Shown here one piece after another: positions 43,278 to 52,197 of a stretch of DNA of 64,000 nucleotides. Both the position numbers and the translations under genes were made by a program. A model generated the notes under the pieces. The model ran no database searches. It saw nothing but the letters and a program-made list of their open reading frames with translations, and was not told the DNA's origin. The stretch's first letter is position 1. Every line of letters starts with the position of its first letter. Source of the DNA: Microbacterium sp. SY138 (GTDB lineage: Bacteria > Actinomycetota > Actinomycetes > Actinomycetales > Microbacteriaceae); NCBI RefSeq assembly GCF_039729145.1, contig NZ_CP155793.1, positions 3,348,001-3,412,000 of the forward strand, written 5' to 3'.

Positions 43278-44279
43278 TCACTCGTAGAGCACAGCGGCGA
43301 TCTTCGGGTCGTCGATGTTGCTCTTGTCGTACCAGTACGAACCGGTGTCGTAGAACTTCTCGACGTCCTTGCCGTTGGCGGCGTCGTAGGCCGCCTGCAC
43401 GACCTGGGCGCCGATGCCGATCGGGTCCTGCGTGATGGCACCGGCCATGGTGCCGTCCTTGATGGCGTTGATCTGTGCGGCACCGGAGTCGAAGCCGACG
43501 ATGGTGATCTTGCCCTTCTCGAGGCCCAGCTCGTTCACGGCGTTCACGACGCCGATGGCCGAGCCCTCGTTGGTGCCGTAGATGCCCTTGAGGTCGGGGT
43601 GTGCCGCGATCAGGGTCTTGGCGATGTCAGCCGACTTGAGGTGGTCGCCGTCGCCGTACTGGATGTCGACGATCTCGATGTCGGGGTAGTCCGCCTTGAT
43701 CTTGTCGACGAAGCCGTCGCGACGCTCGACACCGGTCGAGTTGATCTGCGAGTGGCCGACGATCGCGACCTGTCCTTCGCCGCCGATCAGGTCGGCCATG
43801 TGCTCGGCAGCGAGCGCACCGGCGACCTTGCTGTCGGTGGCCGACAGGCTGAGCCCGACGTCACCGTTGCAGGGGGCGTCGAAGTAGACGACGGGGATGT
43901 CCTTCGCCTTGGCCTGCTCGAGCGGAGCGACGCACGCCTCGGGGTCGAGGGCGGCGTAGGCGATGGCGTCCGGGTTCTTGTCGATCGCAGCGGTCAGCAT
44001 CTCGAGCTGGCCGGCGATCTCGGTCTCGGCTGCGGGGCCCTCGAACGTGATCTTCACGCCGAGCTCCTTCGCCTTGTCCTCTGCACCCTTCTTCACGGCC
44101 TGCCAGAACTGGTGCTGGAAGCCCTTCGAGACCATGGCGATGTACATCTCGCCGTCGTTGCTGCCGCCGCTGCTCGAGCCTTCCTCGATCACGTCGCCGC
44201 CACCGCCGGCACAGCCGGCGAACACCAGTGCGGATGCGGCCACGAGGGCCACGAGTGCGGTCTTCTTCCCGAATTTCAT
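43278..44279 (-). CDS. Sugar ABC transporter substrate-binding lipoprotein (RbsB-like)
   Basis: A 333-residue periplasmic-binding-protein-type lipoprotein. The signal peptide MKFGKKTALVALVAASALVF ends in the lipobox AGC (Cys23), then a Gly/Ser linker and a type-1 sugar-binding fold (MVSKGFQHQFWQAVKKGAED, AIAYAALDPEACVAPLEQAK, IVGFDSGAAQINAIKDG). It captures a sugar outside the membrane. The length and pattern match the ribose/galactose/allose class. Third gene of the transporter operon. The sugar is unknown; fucose-pathway and psicose-epimerase neighbours are candidates. Confidence 0.92.
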   Translation of the reverse strand: MKFGKKTALVALVAASALVFAGCAGGGGDVIEEGSSSGGSNDGEMYIAMVSKGFQHQFWQAVKKGAEDKAKELGVKITFEGPAAETEIAGQLEMLTAAIDKNPDAIAYAALDPEACVAPLEQAKAKDIPVVYFDAPCNGDVGLSLSATDSKVAGALAAEHMADLIGGEGQVAIVGHSQINSTGVERRDGFVDKIKADYPDIEIVDIQYGDGDHLKSADIAKTLIAAHPDLKGIYGTNEGSAIGVVNAVNELGLEKGKITIVGFDSGAAQINAIKDGTMAGAITQDPIGIGAQVVQAAYDAANGKDVEKFYDTGSYWYDKSNIDDPKIAAVLYE

Positions 44280-44434
44280 GAAAACTCCATTGTTTGGGTA
44301 CGGCTCGGTTTGTTCTGTGTGGATGCCGGACGGGCCGGCGCTGTGGACATTCCAGGTGCCTGTGCGGATGTCTCCGCGGAGCCGGCCGGAGCCGGAGGAC
44401 GACGACGGGCACGGGTTTCGCCGCCGCCCAGGTC

Positions 44435-45469
44435 TCAGGTGCGCTGTCGGTTGCGGAGCGAGTCGAGGAACACCGCGAGCAGCACGACCACGCCGACGAC
44501 GATGTTCTGCCACTCGGGCTGGATCGACATGATGCGCAGGCCGTTCACGAGCACGCTCATGATGAGCGCGCCGATCACGGTGCCGAGGATCGATCCGCGT
44601 CCGCCCAGCAGCGAGGTGCCGCCGATGATGACTGCGGCGATCGCCTGCAGTTCGTATCCGGTGCCGATCTGCGGCTGGGCCGAGTCGAGGCGGGAGGCGA
44701 TGACGATGCCCGCGACGCCGGTGAACGCCCCGGCGAACATGTAGATCAGGATCGTCCAGCGACGCGTGTTGACACCCGAGAGGCGCGTGGCCTCTTCGTT
44801 CGATCCGATCGCGAACGTGTAGCGGCCGAGCAGCGTCTTCGACAGCACCAGGTAGGCGATGATCGCGAGCACGGCGGTGACGAGCACGGCGTTCGGGATG
44901 CCGGGGATGATCACGCCGAGGGCGATCTTCTTGAAGTCGGGGGCCGAGGTGGAGAAGTAGATCGGTGCGACCCCCGAGATCACGAGGGCGAGGCCGCCGG
45001 CGATCATCATCATCGCGAGGGTGGCGATGAACGGAGGAAGCCGGAGGAACGTGATGTTCACGCCGTTGACGAGTCCCATCAGCACACCGGTCAGGATGCC
45101 GCCGATGACGCCGACCCACACCGGGAGCCCCATGTTCGTCACGAACACACCCGTCATCACGGCGCAGAGCGCCATCCCGGTGCCGATCGACAGGTCGATG
45201 CCGCCGGTGATGATGACGAAGGTGGTGCCGAGGGCGAGGATGCCGATGACGGCCGTCGACAGCAGCACGGTGGCGATGTTGCTGAAGGTGAAGAAGTTGG
45301 GGCTGGCGATCGAGAAGAAGATGATCAGCACGATGAGCGTGCCGAACGCCAGCGACTGCTGGAACTGACGCTTCAGGAACGCCCCGACGTCCCTCTTGTC
45401 CGTGTTCTCGTTCACGGCGGTCTGGATGATCGTCGTCGTCGACGATCCGGGCTGCTGCGGAGCGCTCAT
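44435..45469 (-). CDS. Sugar ABC transporter permease (RbsC-like)
   Basis: A 344-residue integral membrane protein with about eight to ten helices and the family signature IAAVIIGGTSLLGGRGSILGTVIGA in the second half. It starts MSAPQQPGSSTTTIIQ. Its ATG overlaps the ATPase stop by 1 bp. A 155-bp gap containing only GC-rich sequence separates it from the binding-protein gene. Confidence 0.92.
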   Translation of the reverse strand: MSAPQQPGSSTTTIIQTAVNENTDKRDVGAFLKRQFQQSLAFGTLIVLIIFFSIASPNFFTFSNIATVLLSTAVIGILALGTTFVIITGGIDLSIGTGMALCAVMTGVFVTNMGLPVWVGVIGGILTGVLMGLVNGVNITFLRLPPFIATLAMMMIAGGLALVISGVAPIYFSTSAPDFKKIALGVIIPGIPNAVLVTAVLAIIAYLVLSKTLLGRYTFAIGSNEEATRLSGVNTRRWTILIYMFAGAFTGVAGIVIASRLDSAQPQIGTGYELQAIAAVIIGGTSLLGGRGSILGTVIGALIMSVLVNGLRIMSIQPEWQNIVVGVVVLLAVFLDSLRNRQRT

Positions 45470-46971
45470 CAGTCTTCCTCCCCGTGGGCTGCGAGTTGCA
45501 TGATCTTCTCCTGGCTTGCTTCCTCGTTGCGGAGCGTCCCGGTGATGCGACCGTTGGCGAAGACCGCGATGCGGTTCGCCACACGGAGGATCTCCGGGAG
45601 CTCGGATGAGATGACGATGATGGATTTGCCTGCGTCAGCGAGCTGCTGCATGAGGCGGTAGATCTCCTCCTTCGCGCCGACGTCGATCCCTCTGGTCGGC
45701 TCGTCGAAGATGAGGATGTCGCAGTCGCGCATCAGCCACCGGGCGATGACGACCTTCTGCTGGTTCCCTCCGGAGAGGAGCTTGACGACCTGGTTGACCG
45801 ATGGCGTCTTCACGCGCAGTTGCTGCACGTACTCCTTGGTACGGTTCTTCGCCTTGCTGTCGCCCATCCAGCCGATCGCATTGGCGTAGGAGCCGAGCGA
45901 GGCGAGCACGGTGTTGAACGTCACGTCCTGCTCGAGCATGAGTCCGAGGAGCTTGCGGTCCTCCGAGAGGTATCCGACACCGTGGTGCACGGCATCCGCC
46001 GGCTGGGCGATGCGCACCGCGCGACCGTCGATGGCGATCGTGCCGCTGTCGCGGTGGTCGGCACCGATGACCGCACGGGCGGTCTCGGTGCGACCGGCGC
46101 CCATGAGCCCGGCGAAGCCGAGGATCTCGCCCTTGTGCAACTGGAACGAGACGTCTTTCAAGAGGCTCTTGGTCGACAGACCTTGCACTTCGAGGACCAC
46201 GGGGTCGTTCGCGTGCTCGCGGGCCTGGGGGCGGGTCCCCTCGTCGATCACACGTCCGACCATCATCTCGATGATCGTCGGGATGGTGATCTCGGACTTG
46301 TCGAGTGATCCGATGTATGTGCCGTCACGCAGGACGGTCACGCGGTCGGCCAGACGGCGCAGCTCGTCCATGCGGTGCGAGATGTAGACGATCCCGGTGC
46401 CGCGCGCCTTGAGCTGCTCGATCAGCACGAAGAGCGTCTCGACCTCGGTGTCGGTGAGGGCCGAGGTGGGCTCGTCCATGATGAGGACCTTGGCGTTGAA
46501 GGACAGCGCCTTGGCGATCTCGACCATCTGCTGCTCGGCCACCGTGAGCTCGCCGACGAGCTGACGGGGGTTCAGGTGGATGTCGAGGCGCTGCAGCAGG
46601 TCGGCGGTCTGCGCGTTGAGCTTGCGCTCCGACAGGAACGGCCCCGTGGTGGGCTCTCGCCCCACGTAGATGTTCTGCGCGACGGTCAGATCGGGCATCA
46701 GGTTGAGCTCCTGATGGATGATCGTGATGCCGAGCTCCTGCGCCTGGAGGGGGCTCGTGAGCTCGACCTCCTGACCCTCGAACGTGATCGTGCCCTCGTC
46801 CTTGGTGTAGATCCCGGAGAGGATCTTCATCAGGGTCGACTTTCCCGCGCCGTTCTCGCCCACGAGCACGAGCACCTCGCCGGCGTGCACCTCGAGGTGC
46901 ACGTCTTTCAGCGCCTGCACGCCGGGGAATCCTTTGCTGATCCCCTCGACCCGGAGGATGGGTCCACTCAT
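45469..46971 (-). CDS. Sugar ABC transporter ATP-binding protein (RbsA-like, two ATPase domains)
   Basis: A 500-residue protein with two fused ABC domains. The first has Walker A VGENGAGKSTLMKIL, signature LTVAEQQMVEIA and Walker B VLIMDEPTSALTD. The second has the degenerate FAGLMGAGRTETAR in place of Walker A, signature LLSGGNQQKVVIARWL and Walker B ILIFDEPTRGIDV, as usual for RbsA/XylG proteins. First gene of the transporter operon. The ATG at 46971 (MSGPILRVEG) is the conserved start. Confidence 0.93.
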   Translation of the reverse strand: MSGPILRVEGISKGFPGVQALKDVHLEVHAGEVLVLVGENGAGKSTLMKILSGIYTKDEGTITFEGQEVELTSPLQAQELGITIIHQELNLMPDLTVAQNIYVGREPTTGPFLSERKLNAQTADLLQRLDIHLNPRQLVGELTVAEQQMVEIAKALSFNAKVLIMDEPTSALTDTEVETLFVLIEQLKARGTGIVYISHRMDELRRLADRVTVLRDGTYIGSLDKSEITIPTIIEMMVGRVIDEGTRPQAREHANDPVVLEVQGLSTKSLLKDVSFQLHKGEILGFAGLMGAGRTETARAVIGADHRDSGTIAIDGRAVRIAQPADAVHHGVGYLSEDRKLLGLMLEQDVTFNTVLASLGSYANAIGWMGDSKAKNRTKEYVQQLRVKTPSVNQVVKLLSGGNQQKVVIARWLMRDCDILIFDEPTRGIDVGAKEEIYRLMQQLADAGKSIIVISSELPEILRVANRIAVFANGRITGTLRNEEASQEKIMQLAAHGEED

Positions 46972-47028
46972 GCGCTCACCTGCTTCCTTGAAGGTTCTGC
47001 TTCGACGTCGACGGATCATTCCGTCGCA

Positions 47029-47126
47029 AACATCGGATCAATTCTGCGTCCTACGCTACGGGCAGCGCAAGTTGTATCTAAATGTATCTAATGACGGCCG
47101 GATGGGGAAGACCTGTAATGACATCT
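47029..47126. promoter_or_regulatory. Control region of the sugar ABC operon with two operator types
   Basis: AACATCGGATCAATT (47029-47043) matches the FadR-type motif seen near 52.1 and 54.95 kb. ACCTGTAATGACAT (47111-47124, core TGTAATGACA 47114-47123) matches the reverse of the 37.1 kb operator. A weaker TAATGAC half-site is at 47089. A direct repeat TGTATCTAA lies between, and a minus-strand TTAGAT-17-TAGCGT promoter is plausible. Confidence 0.6.
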
Positions 47127-47159
47127 TGATCTTCCGATGCTCCCCCGGCCGGATTCCAC

Positions 47160-48029
47160 TCAGTGGAGGCGGATCGACTCGACCGCGACGAGCTTGTCGC
47201 GGATGTACGCGTTCGCGTGGGCGCCGAGTTCGACGTTGTCGTTCCAGAGGTTGCGCCAGATGCCGAGCATGCGGCTGAGGTCGGGGGCGACGACCGCCGA
47301 CGAGAACGACTCGAAGACGATCGGACCGTCGTAGCCGATGCGGCTGAGCGCCTTGAAGAACGTGTCGAAGTCGACCGTCCCGGTCCCGAGATAGCCACGG
47401 TGGCTCTCACCGATATGCACGTAGCGCAGGGCAGGGGCGGCATCGAGGACCGGCGCGAACATATCCGACTCCTCGATGTTCATGTGGTACGTGTCGATGT
47501 GGATCCCGAGGTTCGGCCGATCGACCTCGGCGACGTACTCCAGAGCCTGCCTCGCCGTGTTCAGCACGTTGGTCTCGTAGCGGTTCACGACCTCGAGCGC
47601 GACGGAGACCCCCCGTTCGGCGGCATGGTCGGCGACCCGCGCGATCGCGGCCTTGCTGCTCGCGAGCCCTTCGGCCGTCACCGGCGCCATGTACTTCTTC
47701 ATGGCGCTGTAGATCACCCCGCAGAAGTGCTGACCCCCCAGATCCGCGAGCACGTCGACGGCTTTCAGGAGCAGGGCTTCGCCGGCCGCGACGATCGCGG
47801 GGTCGGAGCTGGTGACGTCGGTCGCCTCGGAGAGTCCGAGCGAGGCGCTGACGGCGAGGTCGTATTCCTCCAACGCATCCTTCGCGACCGAGACGTCGAA
47901 CGAGAACGGGTCCATCAGCGGGAACTCGATGAGGTCGAAACCCGCCTCCTTGGTCTTGCGCACCGCCAGACGGATGCCCTCGGCATCGAAGTTCCCCGTC
48001 CAGACGAGCCCGTGGCAGCCGATGTTCAT
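47160..48029 (-). CDS. Sugar phosphate isomerase/epimerase (D-tagatose/D-psicose 3-epimerase-like)
   Basis: A 289-residue xylose-isomerase-like TIM barrel. It starts MNIGCHGLVWTGNF, and the metal site is seen in VALEVVNRYETN (Glu), LGIHIDTYHMNIEE (Asp, His), YVHIGESHRGYLG (His) and IVFESFSS (Glu), the pattern of ketose 3-epimerases. It would interconvert ketoses at C3. It lies upstream of the ABC transporter operon and divergent from the LacI regulator, which probably controls it. Confidence 0.85.
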   Translation of the reverse strand: MNIGCHGLVWTGNFDAEGIRLAVRKTKEAGFDLIEFPLMDPFSFDVSVAKDALEEYDLAVSASLGLSEATDVTSSDPAIVAAGEALLLKAVDVLADLGGQHFCGVIYSAMKKYMAPVTAEGLASSKAAIARVADHAAERGVSVALEVVNRYETNVLNTARQALEYVAEVDRPNLGIHIDTYHMNIEESDMFAPVLDAAPALRYVHIGESHRGYLGTGTVDFDTFFKALSRIGYDGPIVFESFSSAVVAPDLSRMLGIWRNLWNDNVELGAHANAYIRDKLVAVESIRLH

Positions 48030-48066
48030 GAGACCTCTCCCAGCGGGTGTGCGGCACCGTCGCCGT

Positions 48067-48154
48067 CCGGGGTTGGCACGTGCCAACCCCGGTGTGCGAG
48101 TCACGCTACGTCGGGCGGACGAGGCCTGTCAAGAACTTTCTTGGCACGTTGCAA
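48067..48154. promoter_or_regulatory. LacI-type operators between the epimerase and lacI-family genes
   Basis: A perfect 26-bp palindrome spans 48067-48092, with core GGTTGGCACGTGCCAACC. A second, imperfect site TTGGCACGTTGCAA lies at 48141-48154. The centres are about 68 bp apart, allowing looping between the two divergent promoters. Confidence 0.8.
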
Positions 48155-48223
48155 CTCCTCCGATATCCTGAGGCCGCCGACGTGGTCAGGAGCCCCGACC
48201 GCGCGGCCGGACGAAGGAGCCCC

Positions 48224-49225
48224 ATGCCCGCGAGCGTCAAGGACGTCGCCGCCCTCGCCGGAGTCTCCTCTTCCACTGTCTCCAACTACCTCAACCATCC
48301 GCACGTGCTCGGAGCCGCGACGCGGGAGCGGGTGCGCGCGGCGGTCGAACAACTCGGCTTCGTGCCGAACGAATCCGCCCGGCAGCTGCGTGCAGGATCG
48401 AGCAAGGCTCTCGCGCTCATCCTGCTCGACGCCTGGCTGCCCTATTTCCACGACCTCTCGCGTGGGGTCGAAGACGTGGCGCGAGAGGGCGGCTGGTCGC
48501 TGTTCTTCAGCAACAGCAATCGCGACGACGCGCAGGAGCGGCGCAACCTCGACATGTTCGAGGCGCACCGGGTGCAGGGCATCGTCATCTATCCGCTCGG
48601 CGACGTGGTGCCGCGCCTGGAGGGGCTCGCCGATCGCGGCATCCGTTCGGTCGTCGTGGGCCCGATCCCCGACTCGTCGAAGGTCGCCTCCGTGCTGTTC
48701 GACGACCGCGCCGGGGGGCGGCTCGCCGGCGAGCATCTCGTCGGACTCGGGCGAGAGCACATCCTGTTCCTCGGCAATCCGGCCGTGAGTCAGTCGAACG
48801 ACCGCCTGGCCGGGCTATGCGAAGCGGTGGCCGGCACCGACGTGACGGTATCCACGAGCGAGGTACCGCACCTGGCGACAGAGGACGGCCTGCAGGCCGG
48901 CGCGCAGATCATCGCGATGCCCGCCTCCGAACGACCCGACGCCGTGTTCGCGGCGAACGACATGGTGGCGCTCGGTGTGCTCACCACGCTGCTGCGCCAC
49001 GGCATCCGCGTGCCCGAGGAGATCGCGCTGGTCGGCTTCGACGACGTGGCGCAGGCCCATCAGAGCGTCGTACCGCTCACGAGCGTGCGGCAGCCCGGCT
49101 ACGAGATCGGCCGTGCCGCCGGGGCCGCCCTGCTGCAGCAGCTCGCCGATCCCTCGGCTCCCCCGCCTGCGACGACGCCGTTCCCTGCCGAGCTCATCGT
49201 GCGGGAATCGACCGTCGGTCGCTGA
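48224..49225 (+). CDS. LacI family transcriptional regulator
   Basis: A 333-residue LacI/GalR protein. The DNA-binding headpiece VKDVAALAGVSSSTVSNYLN and hinge region are followed by the sugar-binding domain (from about 60), ending near LVGFDDVAQAHQSVVPLTSV. The ATG at 48224 follows a GAAGGAGC site. It is divergent from the epimerase gene, with a strong palindrome between. Its effector is probably a sugar handled by that enzyme. Confidence 0.93.
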   Translation: MPASVKDVAALAGVSSSTVSNYLNHPHVLGAATRERVRAAVEQLGFVPNESARQLRAGSSKALALILLDAWLPYFHDLSRGVEDVAREGGWSLFFSNSNRDDAQERRNLDMFEAHRVQGIVIYPLGDVVPRLEGLADRGIRSVVVGPIPDSSKVASVLFDDRAGGRLAGEHLVGLGREHILFLGNPAVSQSNDRLAGLCEAVAGTDVTVSTSEVPHLATEDGLQAGAQIIAMPASERPDAVFAANDMVALGVLTTLLRHGIRVPEEIALVGFDDVAQAHQSVVPLTSVRQPGYEIGRAAGAALLQQLADPSAPPPATTPFPAELIVRESTVGR

Positions 49226-49310
49226 ACTCGGCGTTCACAACTCCCGGTGTTCGCAACTCCGGAGAAGAGAGCAGCTCAGAGTCGAAAAGGCCGATCCGGC
49301 CGCCTCCGCC

Positions 49311-49339
49311 GACGCCGTTCCCGGGTGGTGAACGGCGTC
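49311..49339. terminator. Hairpin terminator between convergent genes
   Basis: The perfect 10-bp arms GACGCCGTTC (49311-49320) and GAACGGCGTC (49330-49339) have a 9-nt loop between lacI and the mutarotase gene, overlapping the latter's stop codon. Confidence 0.7.
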
Positions 49340-49757
49340 ACGCCGACGCGTGCCCGACGACACCCTTGCGCAGCAGCGCGTTGCCGTACTTGCGGGTCTC
49401 GCCCGTGCGCACGAGCAGGTACGCGGCCTTCGCGACCTCGTAGTAGGCGAACCGCTCGACGAAAGCCGTCGTATCCACGGCCGTCCCCGCCGCGGCCATC
49501 AGCTCGTGCTGCACGTCGAGCACCTCGCCGTCAGCCGAGGTCATCAGGTCGATCCCGGGCGCATCATCCAGAGGGAGCACCGTGCGGATGGCCGCCACGA
49601 CCTCGGGCGTCGTCGTGCCGGGGAGGTCGATCACCCGTGCGCCCAGACCCCATGCCGGGAAATGCGCGTCGGCGACGACCACGGCATCGGAGTGTCCCAT
49701 GCGATCGAGGTGCAGCAGCAGCTCTCCGGTGAGCAGGGGATGGATTCCTTCGAGCAC
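49338..49757 (-). CDS. RbsD/FucU family sugar mutarotase
   Basis: A 139-residue protein of the RbsD/FucU family, which interconverts sugar anomers. GHSDAVVVADAHFPAWGLG holds the family His/Asp motif, and YYEVAKAAYLLVRTGETRKYGN is the conserved C-terminal part with the FucU-like ETRKYGN. The GTG at 49757 follows GAGAGGAG. With the fucose-type genes on both sides, L-fucose mutarotation (fucU) is the likely role. Confidence 0.88.
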   Translation of the reverse strand: MLEGIHPLLTGELLLHLDRMGHSDAVVVADAHFPAWGLGARVIDLPGTTTPEVVAAIRTVLPLDDAPGIDLMTSADGEVLDVQHELMAAAGTAVDTTAFVERFAYYEVAKAAYLLVRTGETRKYGNALLRKGVVGHASA

Positions 49758-49804
49758 GAGTGCTCCTCTCGGTGAGACGTCGGGTGATTCCGGGGACGGG
49801 TCGA

Positions 49805-50791
49805 TCAGGCGGGGATGAGCTCTTCCGCCGCCAGGTTCTCCCACAGGGCCGTCGGGATCTCGATCGCTGCGTACTCCGCATTCTGCCGCAGCTGCGCCGG
49901 GCGGCTGCCGCCCACCACGACCGATCGCACGACGTCGGACTGCAGCGGGAACTGGATCGCCGCCGCGGGGAGCGGCACGCCGTGGTCGGCGCACACGGCG
50001 GCGATGCGCACGAGCCGGTCCCACAGCTCGTCCGGCAGCTGCCCGTACTCGTAGCGTCCGTCGCGACGCGGTTCGCTCGACGCGAGCAGACCCGAGTTGA
50101 AGACGGATGCCGCCACGATCCCGGTCCCGGTCTCGCGGCATGCGGGCAGCACATCGACCGCAGCCGGCTGTTCGAGGAGCGTGTAGCGACCGGCCACCAT
50201 GACGAGGTCGAGGTCGGCCGCGCGCACGGCCGCCGCGAGCGCATCCGACACCATCGAGCCGATGCCGATCGCGGTCACCTCGCCATCGGCGCGCAACCCC
50301 TCCATCGCGGGCAGAGCCTCGGCGAGCGCGAGGTCGAGGTCGTGCCGCTCAGGGTCATGCAGGTAGAGAAGGTCGATGCGCTCGATGCCGAGGCGCTCGC
50401 GCGACTCGTCGACGCTCGTGCGGATACCCGCTTCCGAGAAGTCCCACACGCGCTGCAGGTCATCGGGAACGTGGAAGTCGTTCGCGGTGTCGAGACCGCC
50501 GCCGACGTGGTCGGGGTTCGGCCGCAGCAGGCGCCCGGCCTTGGTCGAGAGCACGTACTCGTCACGCGGCTTGGTCTGCAGGAAGGCCCCGAGCCGACGC
50601 TCGGAGAGTCCGAGCCCGTAATGCGGCGCCGTGTCGTAGAAGCGGATGCCGCTCTCCCACGCGGCATCCAGCACGGCCCAGGCCTCGTCATCGGTCAGCG
50701 GCCGAAACAGGTTGCCCACGTTCGCGGCACCGTAGCCGAGCGTCGGGACGGTCAGGCGGTCAGGCACTCCCGCGCGATCAGGCACCGACAT
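49805..50791 (-). CDS. Aldo/keto reductase, probable L-fucose (aldose) dehydrogenase
   Basis: A 328-residue aldo/keto reductase. The tetrad is visible as Asp/Tyr in [18 protein letters not shown], Lys in [11 protein letters not shown] and His in [13 protein letters not shown]. The family resembles D-threo-aldose 1-dehydrogenases that oxidise L-fucose to L-fuconolactone with NAD(P). The ATG at 50791 lies behind GGAAGG and overlaps the fucD stop region by 14 bp; a GTG two codons earlier is the alternative. Downstream of fucD in the same operon. Confidence 0.88.
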   Translation of the reverse strand: MSVPDRAGVPDRLTVPTLGYGAANVGNLFRPLTDDEAWAVLDAAWESGIRFYDTAPHYGLGLSERRLGAFLQTKPRDEYVLSTKAGRLLRPNPDHVGGGLDTANDFHVPDDLQRVWDFSEAGIRTSVDESRERLGIERIDLLYLHDPERHDLDLALAEALPAMEGLRADGEVTAIGIGSMVSDALAAAVRAADLDLVMVAGRYTLLEQPAAVDVLPACRETGTGIVAASVFNSGLLASSEPRRDGRYEYGQLPDELWDRLVRIAAVCADHGVPLPAAAIQFPLQSDVVRSVVVGGSRPAQLRQNAEYAAIEIPTALWENLAAEELIPA

Positions 50792-52073
50792 GCGCACCCT
50801 TCCAGGCGTAGGTCGCGATGCTGTCGGCCTTCATCTCCATGCCCGTTCCCGGCGCGGTGGGTGCCATGTACGAACCGCCCTGGATGTCGGTGGGCACGAC
50901 GAAGTGCTCGTGCAGGTGGTCGACGAACTCGATCATGCGGCCCTCGCGCGTGCCGGTGACGGCGACGAAGTCGAACATGGACAGGTGCTGCACAGCCTCG
51001 CACAGGCCCACACCGCCGGCGTGCGGGCAGACCGGCACGTCGAACTTCGCGGCGAGCAGCAGGTTGGCGATGTTCTCGTTCACGCCGGCGACGCGCACGG
51101 CGTCGATCTGCATGACGGAGATCGCCTCGGCCTGCAGCAGCTGCTTGAAGATGACGCGGTTCTGGGCGTGCTCGCCCGTCGCGACGCGGATCGGTGCGAC
51201 GCCGCGAGCGATCTCGGCGTGGCCGAGCACGTCGTCGGGGCTGGTGGGCTCCTCGATCCAGGCGGGGTGGAACTCGGCGAGCGCGTTGACCCACTCGATC
51301 GCTTCCGACACCTCCCAGCGCTGGTTCGCGTCGATCGCGATCGGGAAGTCGGGCCCGCACACCTCACGCGCCTTCCGGAAGCGGCGGATGTCGTCGTCGA
51401 GGTCGGCGCCGACCTTGAGCTTGATCTGGGTGAAGCCGTCGGCCATCGCTTCGCGGGCGAGGCGCTCGAGCTTCTCGTCGGAGTAGCCGAGCCATCCGGG
51501 GCTCGTGGTGTAGCCGGGATATCCGGAGGCGAGCAGTTGCTGTTCCCTCTCGGCCCGACCGGGCTCGGCGGCACGCAGGATCTCGAGGGCGTCGTCGCGG
51601 GTGAGGGCGTTGGTGAGGTACCGGAAGTCGACGAGGTCGACGAGCTCCTCCGGCGTCATACGGGCGAGCAGCTGCCAGAGCGGAAGGCCGGCGCGCTTGG
51701 CCTTGATGTCCCACAGCGCGTTGATGACCGCGCCGATGGCCATGTGCATGACGCCCTTCTCCGGCCCGAGCCAGCGCAGTTGCGAGTCGCCGATGATGTC
51801 GCGGAACGTGCCGCCCATGTCGTCGAGGAGGGGCTCGATCTCGCGACCCACCAGGTGACCTGCCAGCGCGTCGATGGCCGCGACCTGCACGTCGTTGCCG
51901 CGGCCGATCGTGAAGACGAACGCGTGGCCATCGATGTCGTCGTCGGCGTCGGTGCGCACGATGACGTACGCGGCCGAGTAGTCGGGGTCGGGGTTCATCG
52001 CGTCCGACCCGTCCAGGCTCAGGGACGTGGGAAAGCGGATGTCGGTGGTGTCGAGGGCGACGATACGGCTCAC
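50778..52073 (-). CDS. fucD: L-fuconate dehydratase (enolase superfamily)
   Basis: A 431-residue protein of the mandelate racemase/enolase superfamily. FTQIKLKVG gives catalytic lysines K218 and K220. Metal ligands are D248 (AIDANQRW) and the Glu pair at 274/275 ([11 protein letters not shown]). [13 protein letters not shown] and [12 protein letters not shown] follow. The sequence closely fits L-fuconate dehydratase (ENOSF1 type), making 2-keto-3-deoxy-L-fuconate. Divergent from the hydrolase and SDR genes of the same pathway, from overlapping promoters. Confidence 0.92.
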   Translation of the reverse strand: MSRIVALDTTDIRFPTSLSLDGSDAMNPDPDYSAAYVIVRTDADDDIDGHAFVFTIGRGNDVQVAAIDALAGHLVGREIEPLLDDMGGTFRDIIGDSQLRWLGPEKGVMHMAIGAVINALWDIKAKRAGLPLWQLLARMTPEELVDLVDFRYLTNALTRDDALEILRAAEPGRAEREQQLLASGYPGYTTSPGWLGYSDEKLERLAREAMADGFTQIKLKVGADLDDDIRRFRKAREVCGPDFPIAIDANQRWEVSEAIEWVNALAEFHPAWIEEPTSPDDVLGHAEIARGVAPIRVATGEHAQNRVIFKQLLQAEAISVMQIDAVRVAGVNENIANLLLAAKFDVPVCPHAGGVGLCEAVQHLSMFDFVAVTGTREGRMIEFVDHLHEHFVVPTDIQGGSYMAPTAPGTGMEMKADSIATYAWKGAHVGA

Positions 52074-52117
52074 GGGATTCCTCTCGATGCGCGGCTGATT
52101 TCTTCCGCGCGGATCTC

Positions 52118-52151
52118 TTGGAGTGTAAACATCGGATGTCTATACTGTCAA
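52118..52151. promoter_or_regulatory. Overlapping divergent promoters of the fucose genes with a central operator
   Basis: Plus strand: TTGGAG (52118-52123), 17-bp spacer, TATACT (52141-52146). Minus strand: TTGACA (52151-52146), 18-bp spacer, TACACT (52127-52122). The palindrome ACATCGGATGT (52129-52139) sits in both spacers, so one bound repressor would shut off both directions. A second copy, ACATCCGATGT, lies at 52282-52292 inside the next gene. Confidence 0.82.
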
Positions 52152-52197
52152 CGAGACCGGCCGCCTCATCGCGGCCTCCCGACCGATCAGGAGAAAC

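Noticed and set aside
43278..45584. A single very long minus-strand frame through the binding protein gene and into the permease gene, as if a fusion
   Set aside because: The upstream part is out of frame with the permease and reads as Arg/His-rich noise. The lipoprotein signal peptide beginning at 44279 marks the true start.
44294..45661. A long plus-strand open frame opposite the ABC permease gene
   Set aside because: It mirrors the GC-rich third positions of the permease gene on the minus strand, is rich in Arg, Asp, Glu and His, and shows no family motif.
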